A stretch of DNA of 39,035 nt from positions 1-39,035 of the forward strand of contig JASLLE010000018.1 in assembly GCA_030747175.1 (NCBI GenBank). The letters are read 5' to 3'. Shown here piece by piece: positions 25,488-33,612 of the stretch. The translations under genes were made by a program, and so were the position numbers. The first letter of the stretch is position 1; the number at the start of each line of letters is the position of its first letter. The notes beneath the pieces were generated by a model, which did not search any database, had not been told where the DNA came from, and saw only the letters and a program-made list of their open reading frames with translations. The DNA comes from Dehalococcoidia bacterium. GTDB lineage: Bacteria; Chloroflexota; Dehalococcoidia; Lucifugimonadales; Lucifugimonadaceae.

Positions 25488-26351
25488 GTGGCGCACGCGC
25501 CTGAACTGCCGAAGACCCTTACGCCGTATCCGGTCGTCGCGAACATCGAATTCGCCGAGGGACCGATTTTCGACGACGACGGCTATCTCTACTTTGTGAA
25601 CTACGGCCAGCGTGGGAAGCTCGGCAGGCTCGCTCCGCGCGGGCTCGTCGAGTCGTGGATCGATACGGGCGGCGTCGTGAACGGCCTGAAGTACGACGGC
25701 AATCGCGGCCTCATCTGCGCCGATCACGGGGCGAAACGCGTCACGCGCATCGATATGGACCGCAAGTTGATTGAGGTCCTGACCGACGAGTTCGAGGGCG
25801 GCCCCTACAACGGTCCTAACGACGTGTGCATGGACCTGAAGGGCAACGTCTATTTCACGGATCCCGGCATCGACACTGAACCGGTTCCGGGCGCCATTTA
25901 CCGAATAGACATGCCGGCCCCGGACGAGGCCGGCGAGGTGAGGCAGTTGGCGGCGGACCTTGAATACCCGAACGGGCTGGCCGTCCACCCGGACCAGACG
26001 CGTCTTTTCGTGTGCATGTCCCGAACGAACTCCGTGGTGTCCTACGACATGGATGCCGCCGGGGCTGTCTCGAACGAGCAGACAGTTTTCGAGTTCCCGA
26101 ACGCGACGGTCGATGGCTGCCAGTTTGACGAGCATGGCCGGTTGTGGGTCGCACGCTGGCTGAACGGCACCATCGATGTCCTTGATGTCGAGGCCGGAGA
26201 GCTTGTCCGGAGCTACCCGATGCGGGGCGACCGGGTCACGAATATGTGCTGGTGGGAGGACTCCGTGTACGTAACCGTCGCCGGCAGCCACAGCATTGAG
26301 CGTCTCGATGTCGGCGTCCGGGGAGCAAACATCACCCCGGCGAAGCGCTAA
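25488..26351 (+). CDS. SMP-30/gluconolactonase/LRE-family protein
   Basis: A six-bladed beta-propeller of 287 aa, probably a divalent-metal lactonase or related hydrolase. The metal ligands expected of the family are visible in order: Glu in FAEGPIFDDDG, Asn in NGPNDVCMDLKGNVYFTDPG, Asn in PNGLAVHPDQTR and Asp in TVDGCQFDEHGRLWVAR. There is no signal peptide, so it should act in the cytosol. GTG start, with AGGAG a few bases upstream. It lies 113 bp before the CoA-transferase array on the same strand, separated by a repeat, and could be part of the same catabolic unit. The natural lactone is not predictable. Confidence 0.88.
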   Translation: MAHAPELPKTLTPYPVVANIEFAEGPIFDDDGYLYFVNYGQRGKLGRLAPRGLVESWIDTGGVVNGLKYDGNRGLICADHGAKRVTRIDMDRKLIEVLTDEFEGGPYNGPNDVCMDLKGNVYFTDPGIDTEPVPGAIYRIDMPAPDEAGEVRQLAADLEYPNGLAVHPDQTRLFVCMSRTNSVVSYDMDAAGAVSNEQTVFEFPNATVDGCQFDEHGRLWVARWLNGTIDVLDVEAGELVRSYPMRGDRVTNMCWWEDSVYVTVAGSHSIERLDVGVRGANITPAKR

Positions 26352-26374
26352 TCTCCGTCTCAGGGCATACCCGT

Positions 26375-26415
26375 CCTGAGATTCTCGAAGCCGTTCCCTG
26401 AGGCTCTCGAAGGGC
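26375..26415. repeat. Two units of a dispersed CCTGAG-N-CTCGAAG repeat, followed by a short direct repeat
   Basis: CCTGAGATTCTCGAAG (26375-26390) and CCCTGAGGCTCTCGAAGGGC (26396-26415) are imperfect copies of one unit. The reverse complement of the second unit (GCCCTTCGAGAGCCTCAGG) recurs at 37350-37368. Right after it, GTCATGACGGCAG (26420-26432) and GTCATGCGGCAGG (26433-26445) form an imperfect direct repeat. Similar extragenic repeats are common in many bacteria; no function is known here. Confidence 0.7.
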
Positions 26416-26464
26416 GGCTTGTCATGACGGCAGGTCATGCGGCAGGGAAAGGTAGCTTGAACCT

Positions 26465-27742
26465 ATGACGGGTCCGCTGGACGGCGTTAAGGTCGTCGAA
26501 TTCACTGAGATCATAGCCGGTCCGGTGAGCGGCGTGATGCTCTCAGATCTGGGCGCCGACGTGATCAAGGTAGAACCGCCATGGGGCGACCCGTGGCGTG
26601 ACGGCGGCGGCCCGTTCGCTAAGAACGAGTCACGAGCGTTCATCGCCGTGAACCGCGGCAAACGGTCCATCCAGCTTGATCTGACCAAAGACGACGGCCG
26701 TGAAGCGGCGCATCGCCTTGTCCGGAACGCCGATATCGTCATCACCAACCACCGTCCGGACGTTCCCGCCAAGCTGGGTATCGACTACGAAACCCTCTCG
26801 GCAATCAACCCTGGAATCATCTACGCCGAGGCTTCAGCGTACGGCCTGAAAGGCCCGTACGCGGGCGGCCCGGGCTACGACGTGCTGGCGCAGGGATTCA
26901 GCGGGATCATTGCCTCTGAGGGGATCATGTGGCGGGGGGTTCCGCGGATGTTCCGCACCACGCCGTTCGTAGACTTCGCCACCGGTTACTCCATCGTCCA
27001 ATCGGTCTGTGCCGCGCTGTACTTTCGGGAGAAGAGCGGGCGCGGGCAGAAGATCGGGACATCTCTTCTTGCGAACGCCCTGACCACCCTGTCCGGCCAC
27101 CTGGCACGGATCCCCGGGAATCCAACCAAACCGCAGCAGTGGTATGACGAAGATCTGCCTTTGCTTCAGGGATCAGGGCTTTCGTACAGCGAGATCAATG
27201 ACCTGTATTACGAGGCTCGATGGTTTCCGTCCGCTATGCTCATCTACTACCGCCCGTACCAGACCGCCGACGGCCTTATCACGGTCGCCTGCCTGAGCGA
27301 GCCGCTCCGGAAACGAATGGCCGATTGTGTCGGATTCGAAGACCGGCGGTTCCGGCCCGGCTACGACCTTGAAGCGCCGGAATCGATCGAATTTGCCGAT
27401 GACCTGCTGATCAAGGTCGAGGAATTGATCGCCGAAAAAACGGCTGAAGAGTGGCTGCGCTTGTTCCATGAGGCGGGCGTCCCTGCGATGCCGGTGCTGT
27501 TCCTTGAAGGCATGCTGGACAACGAACAGGCGCAGGCAAACGACCTGGTGATCGAACAGGAGCATCACGCCGCCGGGGTGATGCAGCTCGTGGGCCCCAG
27601 CGTCAACTTCTCGGACACCACACTGGAGGCCGTCCGGCCATCGCCCGCGCTCGGAGGCCACACGGCCGAAATCCTGGCGGAGGCCGGATATACGGCAGCG
27701 GAAATCGCCACACTGCTCGAATCCGGGGCCGCGCTGGGATAA
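26465..27742 (+). CDS. Class III (CaiB/BaiF) CoA-transferase, array copy 1
   Basis: A cytosolic family III CoA-transferase that moves CoA between two carboxylic acids through a covalent aspartyl intermediate. The 425-aa chain begins with the CoA-binding fold (LSDLGADVIKVEPPWGDPWR, then RGKRSIQLDL and NHRPDVPAKLG). It carries the catalytic aspartate at D170 (PFVDFATGYS, matching Asp169 of formyl-CoA transferase). The GRGQKIGTSL strand and a C-terminal small domain with the VPAMPVLFLEGM motif complete the fold. It is the first of four tandem paralogues, all facing right. A moderate GGAAAGG precedes the ATG at a rather wide distance. The acid it activates is unknown. Confidence 0.92.
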   Translation: MTGPLDGVKVVEFTEIIAGPVSGVMLSDLGADVIKVEPPWGDPWRDGGGPFAKNESRAFIAVNRGKRSIQLDLTKDDGREAAHRLVRNADIVITNHRPDVPAKLGIDYETLSAINPGIIYAEASAYGLKGPYAGGPGYDVLAQGFSGIIASEGIMWRGVPRMFRTTPFVDFATGYSIVQSVCAALYFREKSGRGQKIGTSLLANALTTLSGHLARIPGNPTKPQQWYDEDLPLLQGSGLSYSEINDLYYEARWFPSAMLIYYRPYQTADGLITVACLSEPLRKRMADCVGFEDRRFRPGYDLEAPESIEFADDLLIKVEELIAEKTAEEWLRLFHEAGVPAMPVLFLEGMLDNEQAQANDLVIEQEHHAAGVMQLVGPSVNFSDTTLEAVRPSPALGGHTAEILAEAGYTAAEIATLLESGAALG

Positions 27743-27800
27743 GCTGCGCCATCGTGGCACGCGACGTCGCCGCCTTCAACAGATTCAAGCAGGTGTATGG

Positions 27801-29111
27801 ATGGCCGGTCCGCTCCAGGGTATTCGCGTAATCGAGTTCTCACAGATCATCGCCGGACCGGTCAGCGGCGTTCTTCTTTCAGACCTCGGTGCGGACATCA
27901 TCAAGGTCGAGCCGCCGTGGGGAGACCCCTGGCGAGGCGGGTCGGCGCCGATCAACGCCACGGAGAGCAAGGGCTTCATCGCAGTCAACCGCGGCAAGAG
28001 ATCCGTATGCCTGGATCTTGGATCCGAAGAAGGACAGGCGATCGTCCACAGGCTGGTCTCGCAAGCAGATGTCGTGACGGTGAACAACCGCGCTGACGTT
28101 CTGGATGCGCTGAAGATCGACTACGAATCGTTGAGAAAGGTGAAGCCCGACCTCGTCTACAGCGAGATCACGGCTTTCGGGCGTGAAGGACCATACGCCG
28201 GAAACCCGGGCTACGACCTGCTGATGCAAGGACTCACCGGAGTCATGGCGGCCGAGGGAATTCTGGACGGCTACCGGTCTGGCGACCTCAAGATGAACGA
28301 GGGCGTGCCTCGCTATCTGACCGTCATGCCGATGGTGGACTATGCAACCGGCTACTCGGTGGTGCAGTCGGTGTGTGCGGCTCTGTTCCACAGGGAGCGC
28401 ACCGGCCAGGGCCAGAAGATAGAGACCTCGCTTTTCGCCAACGCACTCACCATCCAGGGACTCTCGCTGACGCAGGTCGAGAACGCGCCGTCGCCTTCGT
28501 TTGACTTCGTTCAGAACGAACTTCCCCTGCTCAGGGAAGCCGGGCTTACCTATCAAGAGATCGACGCCATCTACCGTGAGCGTCGACCGATCCCCTTCGG
28601 CGCTTTCATCTATTACCGCTCGTACCAGACCGCAGACCAGGTGATCACCCTGGGATGTCTGAGTGAACCACTTCGTAAGAAGGCCGCCGACTGCCTCGGC
28701 GTCCACGACATCAGGTTTGACGAGGCATACGACCCGACAACAGAGGAGTCAGTGCAATTCGCGATTGATCTCGCACATCGTGTTGAGGAGATGATCAAGG
28801 AGAAGCCCGCCGAAGAGTGGCTCAAGATCTTTCACGCCGCCGGCGTTCCCGCAGCGCCTTTGCTCTACGTCGAAGAGATGATCGATCACCCGCAGTCGAT
28901 AGCGACCGGGATGATCATGGAGCAGCAGCATCCCGTCGGGGGCAGGGTACGTTACTCAAGCCCGCTCTCGAAATGGTCGGAAACAAAGCCTGATCCGGTG
29001 CGGATATCACCAGCGCGGGGCGAGCACACGCGTGAGGTGCTCTCAGAGTCTGGTTACACCGACGATGAGATCGAAGCCTTTCACGAAGCCGGGTCTGCGA
29101 AAACAGGATAG
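27801..29111 (+). CDS. Class III (CaiB/BaiF) CoA-transferase, array copy 2
   Basis: Second array member, 436 aa, same fold and order: LLSDLGADIIKVEPPWGDPWR, RGKRSVCLDL, catalytic D180 (PMVDYATGYS), GQGQKIETSL and VPAAPLLYVEEM. It is the most divergent member in the first third: the usual NHRPDVPAKLG stretch reads NNRADVLDALK. An extra nine or ten residues precede the aspartate (AEGILDGYRSGDLKMNEGVP). That insert sits close to the active site, so it may change substrate choice. It begins 58 bp after copy 1. Confidence 0.92.
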   Translation: MAGPLQGIRVIEFSQIIAGPVSGVLLSDLGADIIKVEPPWGDPWRGGSAPINATESKGFIAVNRGKRSVCLDLGSEEGQAIVHRLVSQADVVTVNNRADVLDALKIDYESLRKVKPDLVYSEITAFGREGPYAGNPGYDLLMQGLTGVMAAEGILDGYRSGDLKMNEGVPRYLTVMPMVDYATGYSVVQSVCAALFHRERTGQGQKIETSLFANALTIQGLSLTQVENAPSPSFDFVQNELPLLREAGLTYQEIDAIYRERRPIPFGAFIYYRSYQTADQVITLGCLSEPLRKKAADCLGVHDIRFDEAYDPTTEESVQFAIDLAHRVEEMIKEKPAEEWLKIFHAAGVPAAPLLYVEEMIDHPQSIATGMIMEQQHPVGGRVRYSSPLSKWSETKPDPVRISPARGEHTREVLSESGYTDDEIEAFHEAGSAKTG

Positions 29112-29169
29112 CTTCCCGGCGTACACTGCGCCCGGCCCACATTTAACAGGGGCGTAAGGCAGGTGACAG

Positions 29170-30471
29170 ATGACCGGCCCGCTTGACGGCATCAGGGTCG
29201 TCGAATTCTCGGAAATCATTGCCGGTCCGGTGAGCGGCGTTCTGCTCTCGGACCTCGGCGCGGACGTGATCAAGGTAGAACCGCCTTGGGGCGATCCGTG
29301 GCGCGGTTCGCCGACACGCGTCGGCCCTCCGGAGGCGAAAGAAACCCGCGGCTTCATCGCCGTTAACCGCGGCAAACGGAGCATCCGGCTTGACCTCACG
29401 AAGAGCGAGGGCGTGAAAGTCGTGCATCGGCTCGTCGGCGGGTCGGACGTGGTGATCACCAACCACCGGCCCGACGTCCCGGCAAAACTTGGCATCGACT
29501 ACGAAACGCTTTCCGCGATCAAGCCGGATCTCATCTACTGTGAGATCACGGCATTCGGTCGCTCAGGACCGGAAAGCGCTAAGCCCGGATACGACATCAT
29601 CATGCAGGCACGAACAGGATTGATGGCGTCCAACGGCATGGTCGATAACGGCGTACCGCGCGGCCTTAGGGGCAGCCCGCCGATCGATTTCGCGACCGGA
29701 TACGCGGTGGCACAGGGTGTCCTGGCCGGCCTTTTCCATCGTGAACGCACCGGGCGGGGGCAGAAGATCGAGACCTCGTTGCTGTCCAATGCCCTCTACA
29801 TCCAGACGCTGCCTTTGACTTACGTTCCGTCCAGCCCGTCCGCACAATCTCGCATGATCACGGAGGACCTTCCGGCTATACGGGAGGCGGGACTTCCTTA
29901 CCCGGATATCAATGGGCTCTATCAACAGGATGCTCGCGCCCAGGCCTACCGACCGTACTACCGGACCTTCCAGACGAAGGACTGGGTGATTGCCGTCGGC
30001 TGCCTGAGTGAGCCACTCTGCAAGAAGATGGCCGACGCCATGGAGCTGGACGATCCCCGTTTCAGCCCCGGCTATGACCAACAGAGCGAAGAAGCACTGG
30101 AGTCCTCCCGGCTGGTGGTGCTGGATGCGGAGCGGAAGTTCCTGGAGCGACCGGCATCACACTGGATTGACCTTCTTGAGCGCGCCGGCGTGCCCGTGGC
30201 TCCGCTCAAGTTTGTCGAGGAGATGGTGTTCGATGAACAGGCCATCGCAAACGGTCTGATCGTGGAACAGGAACATCCCTTTGCCGGTACCGTGCGGACG
30301 GCGGGGCCTGTCTTCAAAATGACTGATTCACCGACCGCAGCGGAAGTCTCGTCTCCACGGCTTGGTGAACACAGCGTGGAGGTACTGGCAGAGCTTGGAT
30401 ACAGCGAACCCGAAATCGAAATCCTGATAGAGTCCGGCGCTGTGTCAGGAAATGTCGATCCAAACGCATAG
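29170..30471 (+). CDS. Class III (CaiB/BaiF) CoA-transferase, array copy 3
   Basis: Third member, 433 aa. The N-terminus is almost the same as copy 1 (TGPLDGIRVVEFSEIIAGPV), followed by a slightly longer loop (GSPTRVGPPEAKETRGFIA). Catalytic D173 is in PPIDFATGYA and GRGQKIETSL follows. NHRPDVPAKLGIDYETLSAI is shared word for word with copies 1 and 4. It starts 58 bp after copy 2; the upstream sequence has only a weak purine-rich signal. High local identity with copies 1 and 4 but not 2 suggests they share a more recent ancestor. Confidence 0.92.
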   Translation: MTGPLDGIRVVEFSEIIAGPVSGVLLSDLGADVIKVEPPWGDPWRGSPTRVGPPEAKETRGFIAVNRGKRSIRLDLTKSEGVKVVHRLVGGSDVVITNHRPDVPAKLGIDYETLSAIKPDLIYCEITAFGRSGPESAKPGYDIIMQARTGLMASNGMVDNGVPRGLRGSPPIDFATGYAVAQGVLAGLFHRERTGRGQKIETSLLSNALYIQTLPLTYVPSSPSAQSRMITEDLPAIREAGLPYPDINGLYQQDARAQAYRPYYRTFQTKDWVIAVGCLSEPLCKKMADAMELDDPRFSPGYDQQSEEALESSRLVVLDAERKFLERPASHWIDLLERAGVPVAPLKFVEEMVFDEQAIANGLIVEQEHPFAGTVRTAGPVFKMTDSPTAAEVSSPRLGEHSVEVLAELGYSEPEIEILIESGAVSGNVDPNA

Positions 30472-30491
30472 GCCCCTCGGAGGTTCAATAG

Positions 30492-31763
30492 ATGCCCGGT
30501 CCCCTGGAGGGCGTGCGCGTCGTCGAGTTCTCGGAGATTATCGCCGGCCCGGTCGGCGGCATGCTGCTCGCCGATTTCGGAGCAGATGTGATCAAGGTCG
30601 AGCCGCCGTGGGGTGACCCCTGGCGCGGATCGCCGGGACCGTCTGGACCGAACGAGAGCCGAGGCTTTATCGCCGTGAATCGCGGCAAACGCAGCATCAG
30701 GGTTGATCTGACAAAACCCGGCGGAACACGGGTCGTGCACAGGCTGGTGGAGGACGCCGATGTAATCGTGCTCAACCACCGTCCAGACGTACCCGCAAAG
30801 CTCGGAATCGACTACGAAACCCTGTCTGCGATCAACCCGAGAATCGTCTACTGTGAGGTCACCGCGTACGGACGGCAGGGTCCGAACCGGGAGCTTCCCG
30901 GCTACGACGTGATCGTACAGGCGCTCAGCGGCATGATGACCTCCGAGGGCCATGACGACAACGGCGTGCCGCGGACCGTGACCGTCTCGCCCGTATCGGA
31001 CATGGCCACCGGGTATTCGATAATGATGGCCGTAGCGGCGGCCCTTTATTACCGGGAGCGGACCGGCAAGGGCCAGAAGATCGAGAACTCCCTGTTGCAG
31101 AACTCGCTGACGATGCAGGTCAGCAGCCTGACCGAGCTGGACGAATTTCCGACGGACCGCCAGATCTGGCGAGACGATGACCTGCCGGTTCTCCAGGAAG
31201 CCGGCGTTGAGTTCAACCAGATCTATGCCGCGTATCGCGGGCAAAGATACAACCCGGAGTTCACCGCCTACTACCGGGCTTATCAGACCAGCGACTGGGT
31301 CATAGCGATCGGCTGTCTCAGTAACCCGCTGCGCCAGAAGATGGCGGACGCGATGGGCATCCACGACATCCGGTTTGACCCCGGACATGTGCGCGAGTCG
31401 CCCGAGGCGATCGAGTTTGCGGAGAACCTGATCCTGACCTACGAAAAGCTTTTTTCGGAGAAGACCACCGATGAGTGGATGGAGATCCTCACCGCCGCCG
31501 GTGTGCCTTGCGGCCCCATGCGCTTCATCGAGGAGATGGTCTACGACGAGCAGGCGGTCGCCAACGGTATGGTTGTCGAGACCACCCACGCGGTCTCCGG
31601 CAACACGCGCGGCCCGGGCCCGCTATCCATCATGAGCGAGTCGCCACTGAAGATAACCCGAGCCGCCCCGGCCTTCGGCGAACACACAGACGAAGTCCTC
31701 CGCGAGGCCGGCTACTCAGACGTGGAGGTTGCGGCGCTCAAAGCCAACGAGGATGTGTTTTAG
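30492..31763 (+). CDS. Class III (CaiB/BaiF) CoA-transferase, array copy 4
   Basis: Last member, 423 aa. Catalytic D170 is in PVSDMATGYS, where the residues around the Asp differ from the others (SDM rather than VDF or IDF). The TGKGQKIENSL strand replaces the usual IETSL. A clean GGAGG lies upstream of the ATG, 20 bp after the copy 3 stop, the tightest spacing in the array, so copies 3 and 4 are surely co-transcribed. It ends 35 bp before the convergent HNH gene. Confidence 0.92.
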   Translation: MPGPLEGVRVVEFSEIIAGPVGGMLLADFGADVIKVEPPWGDPWRGSPGPSGPNESRGFIAVNRGKRSIRVDLTKPGGTRVVHRLVEDADVIVLNHRPDVPAKLGIDYETLSAINPRIVYCEVTAYGRQGPNRELPGYDVIVQALSGMMTSEGHDDNGVPRTVTVSPVSDMATGYSIMMAVAAALYYRERTGKGQKIENSLLQNSLTMQVSSLTELDEFPTDRQIWRDDDLPVLQEAGVEFNQIYAAYRGQRYNPEFTAYYRAYQTSDWVIAIGCLSNPLRQKMADAMGIHDIRFDPGHVRESPEAIEFAENLILTYEKLFSEKTTDEWMEILTAAGVPCGPMRFIEEMVYDEQAVANGMVVETTHAVSGNTRGPGPLSIMSESPLKITRAAPAFGEHTDEVLREAGYSDVEVAALKANEDVF

Positions 31764-31798
31764 GGTAACTGGGGTTGGGAGCGACGCTTATGGACGAC

Positions 31799-32509
31799 TC
31801 AGATGATTCGATCACTCTTGGATAAGTTGTGCCGAGCGCAGAGCAGCTGGACATTGCTGACAAGGTGAGACGCCCCACCTTTTGAGTAAGGAATTATGTG
31901 ATCGAAGTGAAGATTGTCGTTGCTTCCACACTCAACGCATCGGCCATCATCTCGATCCCAGACCTCCAATTTGATTGCGGGCGGTATCATCCGGCCTGGC
32001 GACGGCTCCCGTGTCTTACGGTCATACGTCTGAGTGTCACCTGTTCGTATGTCGTCGACCATTTCAAGCCGAAACTTAAATACAGATCGGCCTTGAGACG
32101 TTTCTTGCCAGCAGTCTCGGAGTGCAAAGGTTCCATTGAAAACCCAGATCCCCGGTTAGATTTTTTCGTAAACCCGAACAGTCTCGAATTCGGATTTATC
32201 GGCGTTGTAACGGGCAGCAGCATCCTTGAACAAGCCGTTCTGGGTGAGTGATCCACCAGGGTAGAACTCCGGTTGGTCGACCGATTTGGGGTCAGGGTCA
32301 CCTCTTTTTCGGGGTGCGTCGTGGCCCTCATAGATGAGCACTCGTCCGTCGTCCTCGACGACATCTTGATACGGTGCACCTTTTCGAACGCTCATCAGAA
32401 AGACATTACGTCCCGAAGCGAGCTGATAATTCATGCCGCGTTGGAGATGCGCACCTTCTTCCACCGACATCTGCGCGTGCGATATGACCTCACCTTGGAC
32501 AAATGGCAT
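31799..32509 (-). pseudogene. SRA-like/HNH endonuclease interrupted by one in-frame stop
   Basis: One reading frame of 237 codons carries a complete-looking nuclease broken only by TAA at 32158-32156 (codon 118). The first part has YEGHDAPRKRG, SVDQPEFYPGGSLTQNG and VRVYEKI. After the stop the same frame continues as PGIWVFNGTFALRDCWQE and GRSVFKFRLEM, which together read like an SRA (modified-cytosine-binding) domain. The C-terminus is an HNH domain: CVECG, LHFDHIIPYSKGGASH (catalytic His-Asn-His region) and QLLCARHN. The ATG at 32509 has AAGGAGA eight bases upstream. SRA-HNH enzymes are known modification-dependent restriction nucleases. A stop in the middle of the SRA domain should inactivate it, unless the second part is re-initiated, read through, or the stop is a sequence error. 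Confidence 0.75.
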
Positions 32510-32541
32510 GGTCTCGTCTCCTTCCAGACCAGCTTGACTCC

Positions 32542-33612
32542 TTACAACTCCCTCAGCTTCACCTCGCGTCCTTCCACCGCGCTTTTGATCGCGCCGACAG
32601 CGAACGCGAGAGCGTGCACGGCCTCTTCGCCGTCTAGCTCCGGTTGCGTGCCGTCCACTATGGCGCCGGTGAAGGCATGTGCGCCCAGCCGGAAGCTATC
32701 GCCCCAGTCCGTCTCCATATCGCTGTAACTGCGCATCTCCCCGTCCCGGTACATCACCACCGGCGGCTGCCCCAGCAGGTCTGCCGTGCAATGAGTCACC
32801 CATATCACGCCGCGCGTGCCCGTTACCTCGAGCCATTCGTCGACCGGGTAGTACGAGGTCCGCACCATGAACTCCGGGAGCGTGAGCATGTCCCAGTTGC
32901 CGTATCGCTCGGAATCCCGGTGCTTCCATGAGATCACCGCTGGCGCTCCGGGGAATCTGTCCGTCCCGGCCGACGTGTCCGCCATGGCGTGGACCGTCTC
33001 CACCGGACCCATGAAATACGTGATGATCGACGTAATGTGAAAGCCGTAGTCAAGGATCATCCAGGCCGGGCCACCGCGCGCCGGGTCCTCCCGCCACTCC
33101 ATCTCCCTGTCGGACATCGGGCGGCCGCCTTTGCCCTTTCCAAAGATCGACTTGATTCGTATCGAGACCGGATTGCCGATCTCGCCCGCTTCGATCATCG
33201 AACGAGCGCGCATGTAAGGCTCGTACGTCCTATAGTTTTCAAACACACGGAATACCCGATCGGAACTGGCCGCTGCGGCCGCGATCTGGCGACCTTCGTC
33301 CATCGAAATCGCCATCGGTTTCTGCAAAGAGACATGCTTGCCGGCCGCCAGCGCCTCGAGGGTCACCGGCAGATGGAGGTGATGCGGCAGCAGAATCTCA
33401 ACTGCGTCGATCTGAGGGTCTGCCAGCAGCTCCCGGTAGTCCGTGTACGCCTTCTGCGCCCCCCACTGGTTCGCCCGTTCCCGTGCCAGGCCGGGCTCCA
33501 GATCGGCGACGGCATATAGCTCGCCCGTCGGATTATCGGGGTATCCGCGCGAATGTAATTCCGAGATAGCGCCGCCGCCGATGAACCCCACCTTCACGCG
33601 TTCAGCCGTCAT
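32542..33612 (-). CDS. Gfo/Idh/MocA-family NAD(P)-dependent oxidoreductase, copy 1
   Basis: A sugar- or inositol-type dehydrogenase of 356 aa. The Rossmann motif is GFIGGGAISELH (residues 9-20). The central segment LLPHHLHLPVTLEALAAGKH leads to the active-site motif SLQKPM (K98), where the usual EKP is QKP. A later helix, WMILDYGFHITSIITYFMG, carries the conserved Asp and His of the family. ATG start with AGGAG about eight bases upstream. The start overlaps the stop of the upstream paralogue (ATGA), so the two are translationally coupled. No signal peptide. The substrate is not evident. Confidence 0.9.
   Translation of the reverse strand: MTAERVKVGFIGGGAISELHSRGYPDNPTGELYAVADLEPGLARERANQWGAQKAYTDYRELLADPQIDAVEILLPHHLHLPVTLEALAAGKHVSLQKPMAISMDEGRQIAAAAASSDRVFRVFENYRTYEPYMRARSMIEAGEIGNPVSIRIKSIFGKGKGGRPMSDREMEWREDPARGGPAWMILDYGFHITSIITYFMGPVETVHAMADTSAGTDRFPGAPAVISWKHRDSERYGNWDMLTLPEFMVRTSYYPVDEWLEVTGTRGVIWVTHCTADLLGQPPVVMYRDGEMRSYSDMETDWGDSFRLGAHAFTGAIVDGTQPELDGEEAVHALAFAVGAIKSAVEGREVKLREL

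Noticed and set aside
24999-26438. Minus-strand open frame of about 479 codons opposite the UspA end and SMP-30 gene
   Set aside because: It crosses a gene, an intergenic hairpin and a repeat; the plus-strand SMP-30 motifs are clear.
30072-31589. Minus-strand open frame of about 505 codons opposite CoA-transferases 3 and 4
   Set aside because: It spans two adjacent real genes and has no recognisable motif; long antisense frames are expected in GC-rich coding DNA.
31987-32379. Minus-strand frame of about 130 codons overlapping the HNH gene
   Set aside because: Basic, low-complexity product in a different frame; the SRA-like/HNH frame explains the region.
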